A stretch of 18,209 bases of DNA from an uncultured Burkholderiales bacterium (lineage in GTDB: Bacteria; Pseudomonadota; Gammaproteobacteria; Burkholderiales; Burkholderiaceae_E). The stretch covers positions 1-18,209 of the forward strand of contig CAIUGQ010000364.1 in NCBI GenBank assembly GCA_903898725.1, written 5' to 3'. Positions within the stretch are counted from its first letter, which is position 1. Every line of letters starts with the position of its first letter. Of the stretch, positions 11,577 through 18,209 are shown in pieces. Position numbers and translations under genes: made by a program. The notes beneath the pieces were generated by a model, which was given only the letters and a program-made list of their open reading frames with translations, was not told the DNA's origin and did not search any database.

Positions 11577-12782
11577 TCAGGCGATCACGGCGGCGATCGC
11601 GTCGGCGACCGCGTCGATGTTGCGGCTGTTCAGCGCAGCCAGGCAGATCCGGCCGGTGGACACCGCATAGATGCCGTACTCGTCGCGCAGGCGGTCGACC
11701 TGCGCCGAGGTCAGGCCGGAGTACGAGAACATGCCCCGCTGCTTGGCGACGAAGCCGAAGTCGCGCTTGACGCCGCGGGCGGCGAGCCGCTCGACGAGGC
11801 CGGTGCGCATCGCGCGGATGCGGTCGCGCATGCCGGCGAGTTCCTGCTCCCACATCGCGCGCAGTTCGGGCGAGGACAGCACCGCCGCCACCATCGAGCC
11901 GCCGTGGATCGGCGGATTCGAGTAGTTGGTGCGGACGACGCGCTTCAACTGGCTCAGCACGCGGGCGGCCTCGTCCTTGTCCTGGGCGACGAACGAGAGC
12001 GCTCCGACCCGCTCGCCGTAGAGCGAGAAGGATTTGGAGAACGAGCTCGACACCAGGAAGTCGATGCCGGCGTGGGCAAAGCGCCGTACCGCCGAGGCGT
12101 CGGCATCGATGCCGTCGCCGAAGCCCTGGTAGGCGATGTCGAGGAAGGGCACGAGGTCGGCGCTCTTGCACGCCTCGACGACCCGCTCCCACTGGCCGTC
12201 GGTGAGGTCGACGCCGGTCGGGTTGTGGCAGCAGGCGTGCAGGACGACGATCGTCCGCGCGGGCAGGGCCTTCAGCGTGGCGAGCATGGCATCGAAGCGC
12301 ACGCCATGCGATTCCGGATCGTAGTACGGGTAGGTGTCGACAACGAAGCCGGCACTCTCGAAGAGCGCTCGGTGGTTCTCCCAGCTCGGGTCGCTGATGA
12401 CGACCTTGGCGTCGGGCACGAAGCGCTTGAGGAGGTCGGCACCGACCTTCAAAGCGCCGGTGCCGCCGAGCGCCTGGACGGTGGCGACCCGCTGCTCGGT
12501 GACCAGCGGCGATGCCGGCCCGAACAGCATCGACTGCACCGCCTTGTTGTACTGGGCGATGCCATCGATGGGCAGGTAGCCGCGGGCGGCCCCGGCGGCG
12601 GTCATCTGGGCTTCTGCCTGACGGATGGCGGCGAGCAGCGGGATCTTGCCGGTGTCGTCGCAGTAGACCCCGACGCCGAGATTCACCTTGTTGGGGCGCG
12701 CGTCTGCAGCAAAGGCCTCGTTGAGCCCGAGTATCGGATCCCGCGCGGCCATAGGCACCGCGGAAAAGGGTGAGGTAGCCAT
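11577..12782 (-). CDS. tyrB: Class I aspartate / aromatic amino acid aminotransferase
   Basis: This is a 401-residue PLP enzyme of aminotransferase subgroup I-alpha (AspC/TyrB). The Schiff-base lysine is K250 in SSSFSKSFSLYGERVG, with phosphate-binding R258. W134 (DPSWENH) stacks on the cofactor, and N187 in CCHNPTG and the FLDIAYQGF (213-221) region bind the PLP ring. Substrate carboxylates are bound by R284 (VVRTNYSNPP) and R378 (STGRICLA). It transfers amino groups between 2-oxoglutarate/glutamate and aspartate and/or aromatic amino acids. The C-terminal half is mixed: RGMFSYSGL and AQVDRLR resemble TyrB, while NYSNPP resembles AspC, so dual specificity is likely and the symbol is tentative. 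ATG 12782 follows a weak AAGG. It is transcribed divergently from uvrB. Confidence 0.93.
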   Translation of the reverse strand: MATSPFSAVPMAARDPILGLNEAFAADARPNKVNLGVGVYCDDTGKIPLLAAIRQAEAQMTAAGAARGYLPIDGIAQYNKAVQSMLFGPASPLVTEQRVATVQALGGTGALKVGADLLKRFVPDAKVVISDPSWENHRALFESAGFVVDTYPYYDPESHGVRFDAMLATLKALPARTIVVLHACCHNPTGVDLTDGQWERVVEACKSADLVPFLDIAYQGFGDGIDADASAVRRFAHAGIDFLVSSSFSKSFSLYGERVGALSFVAQDKDEAARVLSQLKRVVRTNYSNPPIHGGSMVAAVLSSPELRAMWEQELAGMRDRIRAMRTGLVERLAARGVKRDFGFVAKQRGMFSYSGLTSAQVDRLRDEYGIYAVSTGRICLAALNSRNIDAVADAIAAVIA

Positions 12783-12805
12783 CGCAAGACCTTGATCTGG
12801 AAGTC

Positions 12806-12811
12806 AGTATA
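12806..12811 (-). promoter_or_regulatory. Candidate -10 (TATACT) of the aminotransferase gene
   Basis: TATACT reads on the minus strand at 12811-12806, in the context CTTGTATACTGAC, 24 bases before ATG 12782. No good -35 lies 17 bases upstream. The start point would be near 12799, giving a leader of about 17 bases. Confidence 0.5.
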
Positions 12812-12865
12812 CAAGCGCAGCCGACCGACGGGCGCTGCGCTGCTGCTCAAAATTTGTGCAAACTG

Positions 12866-12895
12866 CTGGCTTTTTCGGTGCGCGAGGGGGATAAT
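12866..12895 (+). promoter_or_regulatory. Candidate uvrB promoter
   Basis: GATAAT at 12890-12895 matches TATAAT at five of six positions. CTGGCT at 12866-12871 is a weak -35 with an 18-base spacer. The start would be near 12902, giving a leader of about 68 bases. I found no SOS box (CTG-N10-CAG) in the 187-bp divergent region 12783-12969. Confidence 0.5.
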
Positions 12896-12969
12896 CCCGA
12901 CTTCGGCGCGCCGCAATGATGCGCTGCAAAGTCTAGCACGCGCGCCTTACAGGGACCCCCGCGGACTCC

Positions 12970-15054
12970 ATGCACGCCCCCCCGGATACCCCCCGGCTGA
13001 TCGAGTACCCCGGCAGCCCGTTCCAGCTGCACCAGCCGTTCCAGCCGGCCGGTGACCAGCCGGAGGCGATCGCGCGCCTGATCGAAGGGGTCGAGGACGG
13101 GCTGAGTTTCCAGACGCTGCTCGGCGTCACCGGTTCGGGCAAGACCTTCACGATGGCCAATGTCATCGCGAAGCTCGGCCGTCCGGCGCTGGTGCTGGCG
13201 CCGAACAAGACGCTGGCCGCGCAGCTGTACGCCGAGATGCGCGAGTTCTTCCCGAACAACGCGGTCGAGTACTTCGTTTCTTATTACGACTACTACCAGC
13301 CCGAAGCGTACGTCCCGCAGCGCGACCTCTACATCGAGAAGGACTCGTCGATCAACGAGCACATCGAGCAGATGCGCCTGTCGGCGACCAAGTCGCTGCT
13401 CGAGCGGCGCGACGTCGTGATCGTGGCGACGGTGTCGTGCATCTACGGCATCGGCAACCCGGGCGACTACCACTCGATGGTGATGACGCTGCGGGTGCGC
13501 GACAAGCTCTCGCAGCGCGACGTGCTGCAGCGCCTGGTGGCGATGCAGTACAAGCGCAACGAGACCGAATTCTCGCGCGGCACGTTCCGGGTCCGCGGCG
13601 ACACGGTCGACGTCTTCCCGGCCGAGCACGCCGAGCTCGCCGTGCGCATCGAGCTGTTCGACGACGAGGTCGAGTCGATCCAGCTGTTCGATCCGCTGAC
13701 CGGGCGGGTGCGCCAGAAGATCCCGCGCTTCACCGTCTACCCGTCCTCGCATTACGTGACGCCGCGGGCGACCGTGCTGCGCGCGGTCGAGACGATCAAG
13801 GAGGAGCTGCGCGACCGGCTCGACTACCTTCGCACGAACGGCAAGCTCGTCGAAGCGCAGCGCCTCGAGCAGCGGACCCGGTTCGACCTCGAGATGCTCG
13901 CCGAGATCGGCTTCTGCAAGGGCATCGAGAACTACACCCGGCACCTGTCGGGCGTCGCACCCGGGATGCCGCCCTCGACGCTGGTGGACTACCTGCCCGA
14001 GGACTCGCTGATGATCATCGACGAGTCGCATGTGACGGTCGGTCAGCTCGGCGGCATGTACCGCGGCGACCGCGCCCGCAAGGAAACGCTGGTCGAGTAC
14101 GGCTTCCGGCTGCCGTCGGCGCTCGACAACCGGCCCCTGAAGTTCGAGGAGTTCGAGGGCAAGCTGCGTCAGTGCGTGTTCGTCTCGGCCACGCCGGCAG
14201 ACTACGAGAAGCGCCAGAGCGGCCAGATCGTCGAACAGGTGGTGCGCCCGACGGGCCTGATCGACCCGACCGTGATCATTCGGCCGGCGGGCTCGCAGGT
14301 CGACGACGCGCTGTCCGAGATCCACCTGCGCACGGCCCGTCACGAACGGGTGCTGGTCACGACGCTGACGAAGCGGATGGCCGAGGACCTCACCGACTAC
14401 CTGACCGAGCACGGCGTCAAGGTGCGCTATCTGCACTCCGACATCGACACCGTCGAGCGCGTCGAGATCATCCGCGACCTGCGCCTCGGCGTGTTCGACG
14501 TGCTGGTGGGCATCAACCTGCTGCGCGAAGGCCTCGACATCCCCGAGGTCTCGCTGGTCGCCATCCTCGATGCGGACAAGGAAGGCTTCCTGCGCTCCGA
14601 GCGCAGCCTGATCCAGACGATCGGGCGCGCGGCGCGCAACCTCAACGGCACGGCCATCCTGTACGCCGACCGGATCACCGACTCGATCCAGCGCGCGATC
14701 GACGAGACCGCTCGCCGTCGCACCAAGCAGGTCGAGTTCAACACCGAGCACGGCATCGTGCCCCGTGGCGTGATCAAGCAGGTGAGGGAGCTCATCGACG
14801 GGGTCTACGACCCGTCGCAGGAGAAGAAGGAACTGAAGGCGGCCGAGGAGCGGGTGCAGTACGAGTCGCTCGGCGAGAAAGGGGCCGCCAAGGAAATCAA
14901 GCGTCTCGAGAAGCTGATGCTCGACCACGCACGCAACCTCGAATTCGAGAAGGCGGCCCAGGTGCGCGACCAGCTGACCCTGCTCAAGGAGCGGGTGTTC
15001 GGCGCAGGCGGCAGCGACAACGTGGTGCCGTTCCCCACCGACAGGGCGGCCTGA
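12970..15054 (+). CDS. uvrB: Excinuclease ABC subunit B
   Basis: This 694-residue UvrB is the DNA-damage-verifying helicase-like subunit of the UvrABC nucleotide excision repair complex in the cytosol. The Walker A motif GVTGSGKT is at residues 52-59. The damage-probing beta-hairpin YYDYYQPEAY (105-114) has its aromatic cluster intact. The DEAD-type box DESH is at 351-354, followed by the invariant GGMYRGDRARKETLVEYGFRL region. Helicase motifs V/VI include GINLLREGLDIPEVSLVAI and QTIGRAARN. A C-terminal UVR coiled-coil for UvrC contact (RLEKLMLDHARNLEFEKAAQ onward) ends the protein. Length and all motifs are normal. The ribosome site before ATG 12970 is weak. The phosphatase gene follows after 42 bases and is probably co-transcribed. 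Confidence 0.98.
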   Translation: MHAPPDTPRLIEYPGSPFQLHQPFQPAGDQPEAIARLIEGVEDGLSFQTLLGVTGSGKTFTMANVIAKLGRPALVLAPNKTLAAQLYAEMREFFPNNAVEYFVSYYDYYQPEAYVPQRDLYIEKDSSINEHIEQMRLSATKSLLERRDVVIVATVSCIYGIGNPGDYHSMVMTLRVRDKLSQRDVLQRLVAMQYKRNETEFSRGTFRVRGDTVDVFPAEHAELAVRIELFDDEVESIQLFDPLTGRVRQKIPRFTVYPSSHYVTPRATVLRAVETIKEELRDRLDYLRTNGKLVEAQRLEQRTRFDLEMLAEIGFCKGIENYTRHLSGVAPGMPPSTLVDYLPEDSLMIIDESHVTVGQLGGMYRGDRARKETLVEYGFRLPSALDNRPLKFEEFEGKLRQCVFVSATPADYEKRQSGQIVEQVVRPTGLIDPTVIIRPAGSQVDDALSEIHLRTARHERVLVTTLTKRMAEDLTDYLTEHGVKVRYLHSDIDTVERVEIIRDLRLGVFDVLVGINLLREGLDIPEVSLVAILDADKEGFLRSERSLIQTIGRAARNLNGTAILYADRITDSIQRAIDETARRRTKQVEFNTEHGIVPRGVIKQVRELIDGVYDPSQEKKELKAAEERVQYESLGEKGAAKEIKRLEKLMLDHARNLEFEKAAQVRDQLTLLKERVFGAGGSDNVVPFPTDRAA

Positions 15055-15096
15055 GGCCGTCGACCAAGAACAATCATTTCCAGCGCGGAAGAAGAC

Positions 15097-15618
15097 ATGG
15101 CAAAACGAGAACCCCTCACGATGGCGATGAACACCCGGGTGCTGTTCGTCTGCATGGGCAACATCTGCCGCTCCCCGATGGCCGAGGGCGTGTTCCGGCA
15201 CATGATCCGGCAGGCGGGCCTGGACGACGTCGTCAAGGTCGAGTCGGCCGGCACGCACGCTTTCCATGCCGGCGAGGCGCCGGACAAGCGGGCCCAGTCC
15301 ACCGCGGCCAAGCGCGGCTACGACATCTCGGATCTGCGGGCCCGTCAGGTCGAGGACATCGACTTCGATCGGTTCGACCTGATCCTCGCGATGGACTGGG
15401 ACAACCTGTCGCTGCTCCAGCAGACCGGCCCCAAGAAGGCGCACCACAAGCTGCAGCTGCTGATGCGCTTCGCGACCGAGCACGAGTCGGCGACCATCCC
15501 TGACCCGTACTACGGCGCCCAGCAGGGCTTCGACCAGTCCCTCGACTTCATCGAGGACGCCTGCGCCGGGTTGCTCGAGGTGGCGCGCCGCCGCGCCACG
15601 CAGGTCGCCGCGGCCTGA
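15097..15618 (+). CDS. Low-molecular-weight protein tyrosine phosphatase
   Basis: This is a 173-residue LMW-PTP. The catalytic P-loop VCMGNICRSP places the nucleophile C19 and the phosphate-binding R25 in C-X5-R-S. The general acid D136 lies in the DPYYG motif (136-140). The family fold is complete (SAGTHAFHAGEAPDKRA, FDLILAMDWDNL). It hydrolyses phosphotyrosine in cytosolic proteins; in bacteria such enzymes often oppose BY-kinases or act on arginine/tyrosine phosphorylation, but no kinase is nearby. ATG 15097 follows a GGAAGAAG purine run; the in-frame ATGs at 15121 and 15127 lie closer to the fold and could also serve. It lies 42 bases after uvrB and is followed by a strong hairpin, so the uvrB unit probably ends here. 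Confidence 0.95.
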   Translation: MAKREPLTMAMNTRVLFVCMGNICRSPMAEGVFRHMIRQAGLDDVVKVESAGTHAFHAGEAPDKRAQSTAAKRGYDISDLRARQVEDIDFDRFDLILAMDWDNLSLLQQTGPKKAHHKLQLLMRFATEHESATIPDPYYGAQQGFDQSLDFIEDACAGLLEVARRRATQVAAA

Positions 15619-15628
15619 TCCCAAGTGG

Positions 15629-15657
15629 TCGGCCGGGGGCGCGCGCTCCCGGACCGA
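15629..15657 (+). terminator. Terminator-like hairpin of the uvrB-phosphatase unit
   Basis: CGGGGGC (15634-15640) pairs with GCTCCCG (15645-15651) with one G-T wobble around the loop GCGC. Outer TCGG (15629-15632) pairs with CCGA (15654-15657) across a small bulge. It begins 11 bases after the phosphatase stop. There is no T-tract. Confidence 0.6.
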
Positions 15658-15665
15658 TCGCCGCG

Positions 15666-15704
15666 GCACCCGACACCAGCCCGCACAGCCGGGCCTCCGG
15701 GTGC
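15666..15704 (+). terminator. Second, two-part hairpin downstream of the phosphatase gene
   Basis: GCACCCG (15666-15672) pairs with CGGGTGC (15698-15704), and inside it GCCCG (15679-15683) pairs with CGGGC (15690-15694). It sits nine bases after the first hairpin. It may be a tandem terminator or the body of a small structured RNA. Confidence 0.45.
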
Positions 15705-15887
15705 GGCGCGATGCCGGAATCTAACGAGAATTTCACAGAACTTGAGCGCAGAAGCGGCCTGCCTCGGGCAGCAGCCGTCCCTCCTGCCGTCTCCCGGACC
15801 CTGAAGGGCGTGGGGTCTACGGGTGCCGCGACGACTTCGCGACCCGCTTTGTCCTGCCGGATCGACCCCCTCGTCCTGAGCAAAGCC

Positions 15888-15916
15888 TTGACAAACTAGT
15901 CGGGTATCCCTACCGT
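15888..15916 (+). promoter_or_regulatory. iscR promoter P1
   Basis: A perfect TTGACA -35 (15888-15893) is followed at 17 bases by TACCGT (15911-15916), a weak -10. A perfect IscR half-site lies inside the spacer. Transcription would start near 15923, giving a leader of about 112 bases. Confidence 0.6.
15897..15907 (+). promoter_or_regulatory. IscR type-1 half-site 1
   Basis: TAGTCGGGTAT matches all 11 positions of the right half of the E. coli type-1 IscR motif (YAGTCRRSTAT). It lies between the -35 and -10 of P1, a repressing position. The left half is degenerate and one base closer than in the consensus. Confidence 0.6.
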
Positions 15917-15966
15917 CGGGTCTGGTTGTTCGTTTGTCCAGGACAAATTCCCCGACGCCTGTACGG

Positions 15967-15991
15967 ATACTCGACCAACCCGGTAGGTTAT
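15967..15991 (+). promoter_or_regulatory. IscR type-1 site 2 (full 25-bp dyad)
   Basis: Both arms fit the type-1 motif: the left arm begins ATACTCGAC and the right arm ends TAGGTTAT, at the correct 25-bp overall span. It covers the -35 and spacer of candidate promoter P2. Confidence 0.5.
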
Positions 15992-16000
15992 TGGTATTCT
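15971..16000 (+). promoter_or_regulatory. iscR promoter candidate P2
   Basis: TCGACC (15971-15976) and TATTCT (15995-16000) are 18 bases apart. They give a start near 16007 and a leader of about 28 bases before the iscR ATG at 16035. IscR-like sites cover both elements. Confidence 0.45.
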
Positions 16001-16020
16001 TGAGTCGCTTAGTCGGGTTT
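15996..16020 (+). promoter_or_regulatory. IscR type-1 site 3
   Basis: The right arm TAGTCGGGTTT (16010-16020) matches 10 of 11 positions of the motif, and the left arm is partly conserved (about 19 of 25 overall by eye). It overlaps the P2 -10 and the expected start point. Confidence 0.5.
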
Positions 16021-16034
16021 ACCGGAGCTTCGTC

Positions 16035-16565
16035 ATGCGCTTGACCACCAAAGGCCGTTTTGCAGTGACCGCCATGATCGACCTGGCGATGCGTCAGCAC
16101 AATGGACCCGTCACCCTCGCCGGCATCAGCCAGCGCCAGAAGATCTCGCTGTCCTACCTCGAGCAGCTGTTCGGCAAGCTGCGTCGCCACGAGCTGGTCG
16201 AGAGCACCCGCGGCCCGGGGGGCGGCTACACGCTCGCCCGTCCGATGCGCGACGTCTCGGTCGCCGACATCATCTTCGCGGTCGACGAGCCGCTGGACGC
16301 GACCAGCTGCGGTGGCAAGGAGAACTGCCACGAGGACGGTCCGTGCATGACGCACGAGCTGTGGAGCAACCTGAACAAGAAGATGATCGAGTTCCTCGAT
16401 GGCGTGACGCTGCAGGAGCTCGTCGAGCAGCAGCGCGGTCGCGAGACGAAGGCGCCGCCTAAGCAGATCTCGGTGCTGCGCGAGCATCGCGCCGCGCTCG
16501 AGTTCCCGACCTCGACGCTGCAGCCGATCAACATGCACGGTGCGCGCGTGACCTCGGTGTCGTGA
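16035..16565 (+). CDS. iscR: Iron-sulphur cluster assembly transcription factor IscR
   Basis: This is a 176-residue Rrf2-family winged-helix regulator. The N-terminus MRLTTKGRFAVTAMIDLA, the recognition helix region ISLSYLEQLFGKLR (37-50) and the wing TRGPGGGYTLAR (58-69) are canonical. The [2Fe-2S] ligands C92, C98, C104 and H107 (C-x5-C-x5-C-x2-H) are all present, at the same numbers as in E. coli IscR. Cluster-loaded IscR represses its own isc operon at type-1 sites, and apo-IscR can act at type-2 sites, so the protein senses Fe-S demand. Three type-1-like sites lie directly upstream, supporting autorepression. It is the first gene of the operon, with 44 bases to iscS. The C-terminal tail after residue 135 is longer than in E. 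coli and basic. Confidence 0.97.
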   Translation: MRLTTKGRFAVTAMIDLAMRQHNGPVTLAGISQRQKISLSYLEQLFGKLRRHELVESTRGPGGGYTLARPMRDVSVADIIFAVDEPLDATSCGGKENCHEDGPCMTHELWSNLNKKMIEFLDGVTLQELVEQQRGRETKAPPKQISVLREHRAALEFPTSTLQPINMHGARVTSVS

Positions 16566-16609
16566 CGCGGCCGGCAGACCAGAAAGACTGACGACAGGGA
16601 GTCCGTTTC

Positions 16610-17818
16610 ATGCATCTTCCGATCTACCTCGACTACTCGGCGACCACGCCGGTCGACCCGCGCGTGGTCGACCGCATGGTGCCCTGGCTCGGCCAGAACT
16701 TCGGCAACCCCGCGTCGCGCAGCCATGCGTACGGGTGGGCGGCCGAGGAGGCGGTCGAGGAGGCGCGCGAGCATGTCGCCGCGCTCGTCGGGTGCGATCC
16801 GAAGGAGATCGTCTGGACCTCGGGCGCGACCGAGTCGATCAACCTCGCGGTCAAGGGCGCGGCGCACTTCTACAAGGAGCGCGGCAGGCACCTGATCACG
16901 GTGAAGACCGAGCACAAGGCGACGCTCGACACGATGCGCGAGCTCGAGCGCGAAGGCTTCGAGGTGACCTACCTCGACGTCCGCGACGACGGCCTGATCG
17001 ACATGGACGTGCTGAAGGCCGCGATGCGGCCCGACACCATCCTGCTGTCGGTCATGTTCGTGAACAACGAGATCGGCGTCATCCAGGACATTCCCGCGCT
17101 CGGCGAGCTGTGCCGCGCCCGGAACATCCTGTTCCATGTCGACAGCGCACAGGCGACCGGCAAGGTGGACATCGACCTGGGCGCGCTCAAGGTCGACCTG
17201 ATGAGCTTCTCCGCGCACAAGACCTACGGTCCGAAAGGCATGGGCGCGCTGTACGTGCGTCGCAAGCCGCGCGTGCGCATCGAGGCCCAGATCCACGGTG
17301 GCGGCCATGAGCGCGGCATGCGCTCGGGGACGCTTCCGACGCACCAGATCGTCGGCATGGGCGAGGCCTTCCGGCTCGCCAAGCTCGAGATGAAGGCCGA
17401 GAACGAGCGCATCCGCATGCTGCGCGATCGGCTCTGGCGCGGGCTGTCGCAGATCGAGGAGGTCTACGTCAACGGCGACATGGATCGGCGCGTGCCGCAC
17501 AACCTCAACGTGAGCTTCAATTACGTCGAGGGCGAGTCGCTGATCATGGCGATCAAGGACCTCGCGGTGTCGTCGGGTTCGGCCTGCACCTCGGCGAGCC
17601 TCGAGCCGTCGTACGTGCTGCGCGCCCTCGGCCGCAGCGACGAACTCGCCCACAGCTCGATCCGCTTCTCCGTCGGTCGCTTCACCACCGAGGAGGAGGT
17701 CGACTTCGCGGTGAAGCTGCTGCAGGACAAGGTCGCCAAGCTGCGCGAGATGTCGCCGCTGTGGGACATGTTCAAGGAAGGCATCGACCTGAATTCGGTG
17801 CAGTGGGCCGCCCACTGA
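16610..17818 (+). CDS. iscS: Cysteine desulfurase IscS
   Basis: This is a 402-residue PLP-dependent cysteine desulfurase. It takes sulphur from L-cysteine as a persulfide and passes it to IscU for Fe-S assembly, and to tRNA-thiolation partners. The Schiff-base lysine is K204 in SFSAHKTYGPKG. The persulfide-carrying C326 lies in the mobile loop SSGSACTSASLEPSYVLRALG. PLP contacts include TSGATESIN (70-78) and HVDSAQ (176-181). The C-terminal GIDLNSVQWAAH is the conserved tail used for partner binding in IscS-type (rather than NifS or SufS) enzymes. ATG 16610 follows AGGGAG (16596-16601) at eight bases. iscU begins 53 bases downstream in the same operon. Confidence 0.98.
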   Translation: MHLPIYLDYSATTPVDPRVVDRMVPWLGQNFGNPASRSHAYGWAAEEAVEEAREHVAALVGCDPKEIVWTSGATESINLAVKGAAHFYKERGRHLITVKTEHKATLDTMRELEREGFEVTYLDVRDDGLIDMDVLKAAMRPDTILLSVMFVNNEIGVIQDIPALGELCRARNILFHVDSAQATGKVDIDLGALKVDLMSFSAHKTYGPKGMGALYVRRKPRVRIEAQIHGGGHERGMRSGTLPTHQIVGMGEAFRLAKLEMKAENERIRMLRDRLWRGLSQIEEVYVNGDMDRRVPHNLNVSFNYVEGESLIMAIKDLAVSSGSACTSASLEPSYVLRALGRSDELAHSSIRFSVGRFTTEEEVDFAVKLLQDKVAKLREMSPLWDMFKEGIDLNSVQWAAH

Positions 17819-17871
17819 GCGTCACGCGCGGCACAGGGATGTAGTGCAGTTCAAAGAACGAGAGGTCTGGC

Positions 17872-18209
17872 ATGGCATACAGCGACAAGGTCATCGATCA
17901 TTACGAGAACCCGCGCAACGTGGGTGCGATGGACAAGGGTGATCCGACGGTGGGCACCGGCATGGTGGGCGCGCCCGCCTGCGGCGATGTGATGAAGCTG
18001 CAGATCAAGGTCGGTGCGAACGGCCTCATCGAGGACGCGAAGTTCAAGACCTACGGCTGCGGCTCGGCGATTGCCTCGTCGTCGCTGGTCACCGAATGGG
18101 TCAAGGGCAAGACGCTCGACGAGGCAATGGGCATCAAGAACACCCAGATCGCCGAAGAGCTCGCCCTGCCTCCGGTCAAGATCCACTGCTCGATCCTGGC
18201 CGAGGACGC
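17872..18209 (+). CDS. iscU: Iron-sulphur cluster scaffold protein IscU, partial at the 3' edge
   Basis: 112 codons are visible, against about 128 for the family; the rest lies beyond the window. It is the scaffold on which IscS-derived sulphur and iron form [2Fe-2S] clusters before HscA/HscB-driven transfer. Cluster ligands C37 (APACGDV), C63 (YGCGSAIAS) and C106 (IHCSILAED) are present, along with D39, whose presence allows cluster release, and H105. The HscA recognition motif LPPVK is at 99-103. All key residues have the same numbers as in E. coli IscU. ATG 17872 follows AGAGG at 17861-17865. IscA, HscB, HscA and ferredoxin genes are expected downstream. Confidence 0.97.
   Translation, partial: MAYSDKVIDHYENPRNVGAMDKGDPTVGTGMVGAPACGDVMKLQIKVGANGLIEDAKFKTYGCGSAIASSSLVTEWVKGKTLDEAMGIKNTQIAEELALPPVKIHCSILAED

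Larger units (their letters stand above)
15619..16034. other. 416-bp gap between the phosphatase gene and iscR
   Basis: The left third holds two GC-rich hairpins (15629-15657 and 15666-15704). The middle (about 15705-15880) shows a short AT-richer patch around 15718-15745 and no gene I can support. The right third is the iscR control region with two candidate promoters and three IscR-like sites. Confidence 0.7.

Noticed and set aside
12783..12969. SOS (LexA) box upstream of uvrB
   Set aside because: I looked for CTG-N10-CAG and close variants. Only CTG-N5-CAG (12797-12807) occurs, so SOS control is not supported.
12847..15669. 940-codon open frame on the minus strand opposite uvrB and the phosphatase gene
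   Set aside because: It is a shadow of uvrB in very GC-rich DNA. The translation is low-complexity and rich in His, Arg, Asp, Leu and Val, with no family pattern, while the plus strand encodes a perfect UvrB.
15711..15899. 62-codon open frame between the phosphatase gene and iscR
   Set aside because: It has no ribosome site, no recognisable motif, and runs into the iscR -35 region.
1..18209. CRISPR array, insertion sequence, rRNA operon, riboswitch
   Set aside because: No regularly spaced repeats, transposase motifs, rRNA signatures or known riboswitch cores were seen on either strand.

Overview
The window is 18.2 kb of very GC-rich DNA, about two thirds or more G+C by eye. It looks like an ordinary chromosomal segment of a betaproteobacterium, most probably of the order Burkholderiales. 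The main reason is the right half: a class I aspartate/aromatic aminotransferase gene is divergent from uvrB, which is followed by a low-molecular-weight tyrosine phosphatase gene and then iscR-iscS-iscU. From general knowledge this order is typical of Burkholderiales. The protein sequences (an IscR with the C92/C98/C104/H107 ligand set, an IscU with an LPPVK motif) are proteobacterial. I see no insertion sequence, integrase, phage module or CRISPR array.

Left part (1-5.8 kb). A secreted glycine-rich protein of unknown function runs off the left edge on the minus strand. It is divergent from a TRIC/UPF0126 cation-channel-type membrane protein. Next comes a protein built from two tandem copies of a zinc-peptidase-like domain; only the second copy keeps HExxH. 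It converges, across a strong hairpin, on a flavin-dependent oxidoreductase. Divergent from the latter is a two-gene unit: a xylose-isomerase-like TIM-barrel protein and a small VOC (glyoxalase-fold) protein.

Middle part (5.8-11.4 kb). A large fusion protein joins a TVP38/TMEM64 membrane domain to a complete pyridine-nucleotide-disulfide-oxidoreductase module. Its stop overlaps the start of a Tat-exported DUF547 protein (ATGA overlap), so the two are translationally coupled and probably form one envelope redox unit. A convergent DUF2239 gene follows. It has a near-consensus sigma-70 promoter whose predicted transcription start coincides with an ATG (leaderless mRNA), and ACCCGG-type sites flank that promoter. 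The protein carries an AT-hook-like RGRP and a ribbon-helix-helix-like stretch, so it may be a DNA-binding autoregulator. A tRNA-Asn(GTT) gene with its own promoter and a cUUCGg hairpin, an SDR oxidoreductase and a small 2TM-domain protein complete this part.

Right part (11.5-18.2 kb). The aminotransferase, uvrB, the phosphatase and the start of the iron-sulphur cluster assembly operon lie here. The 416-bp gap before iscR holds two terminator-like hairpins and then a control region with two candidate promoters and three IscR type-1-like sites, which fits classical autorepression by [2Fe-2S]-IscR. iscU runs off the right edge. The two most unusual items are the duplicated HExxH protein and the leaderless, operator-flanked DUF2239 gene.
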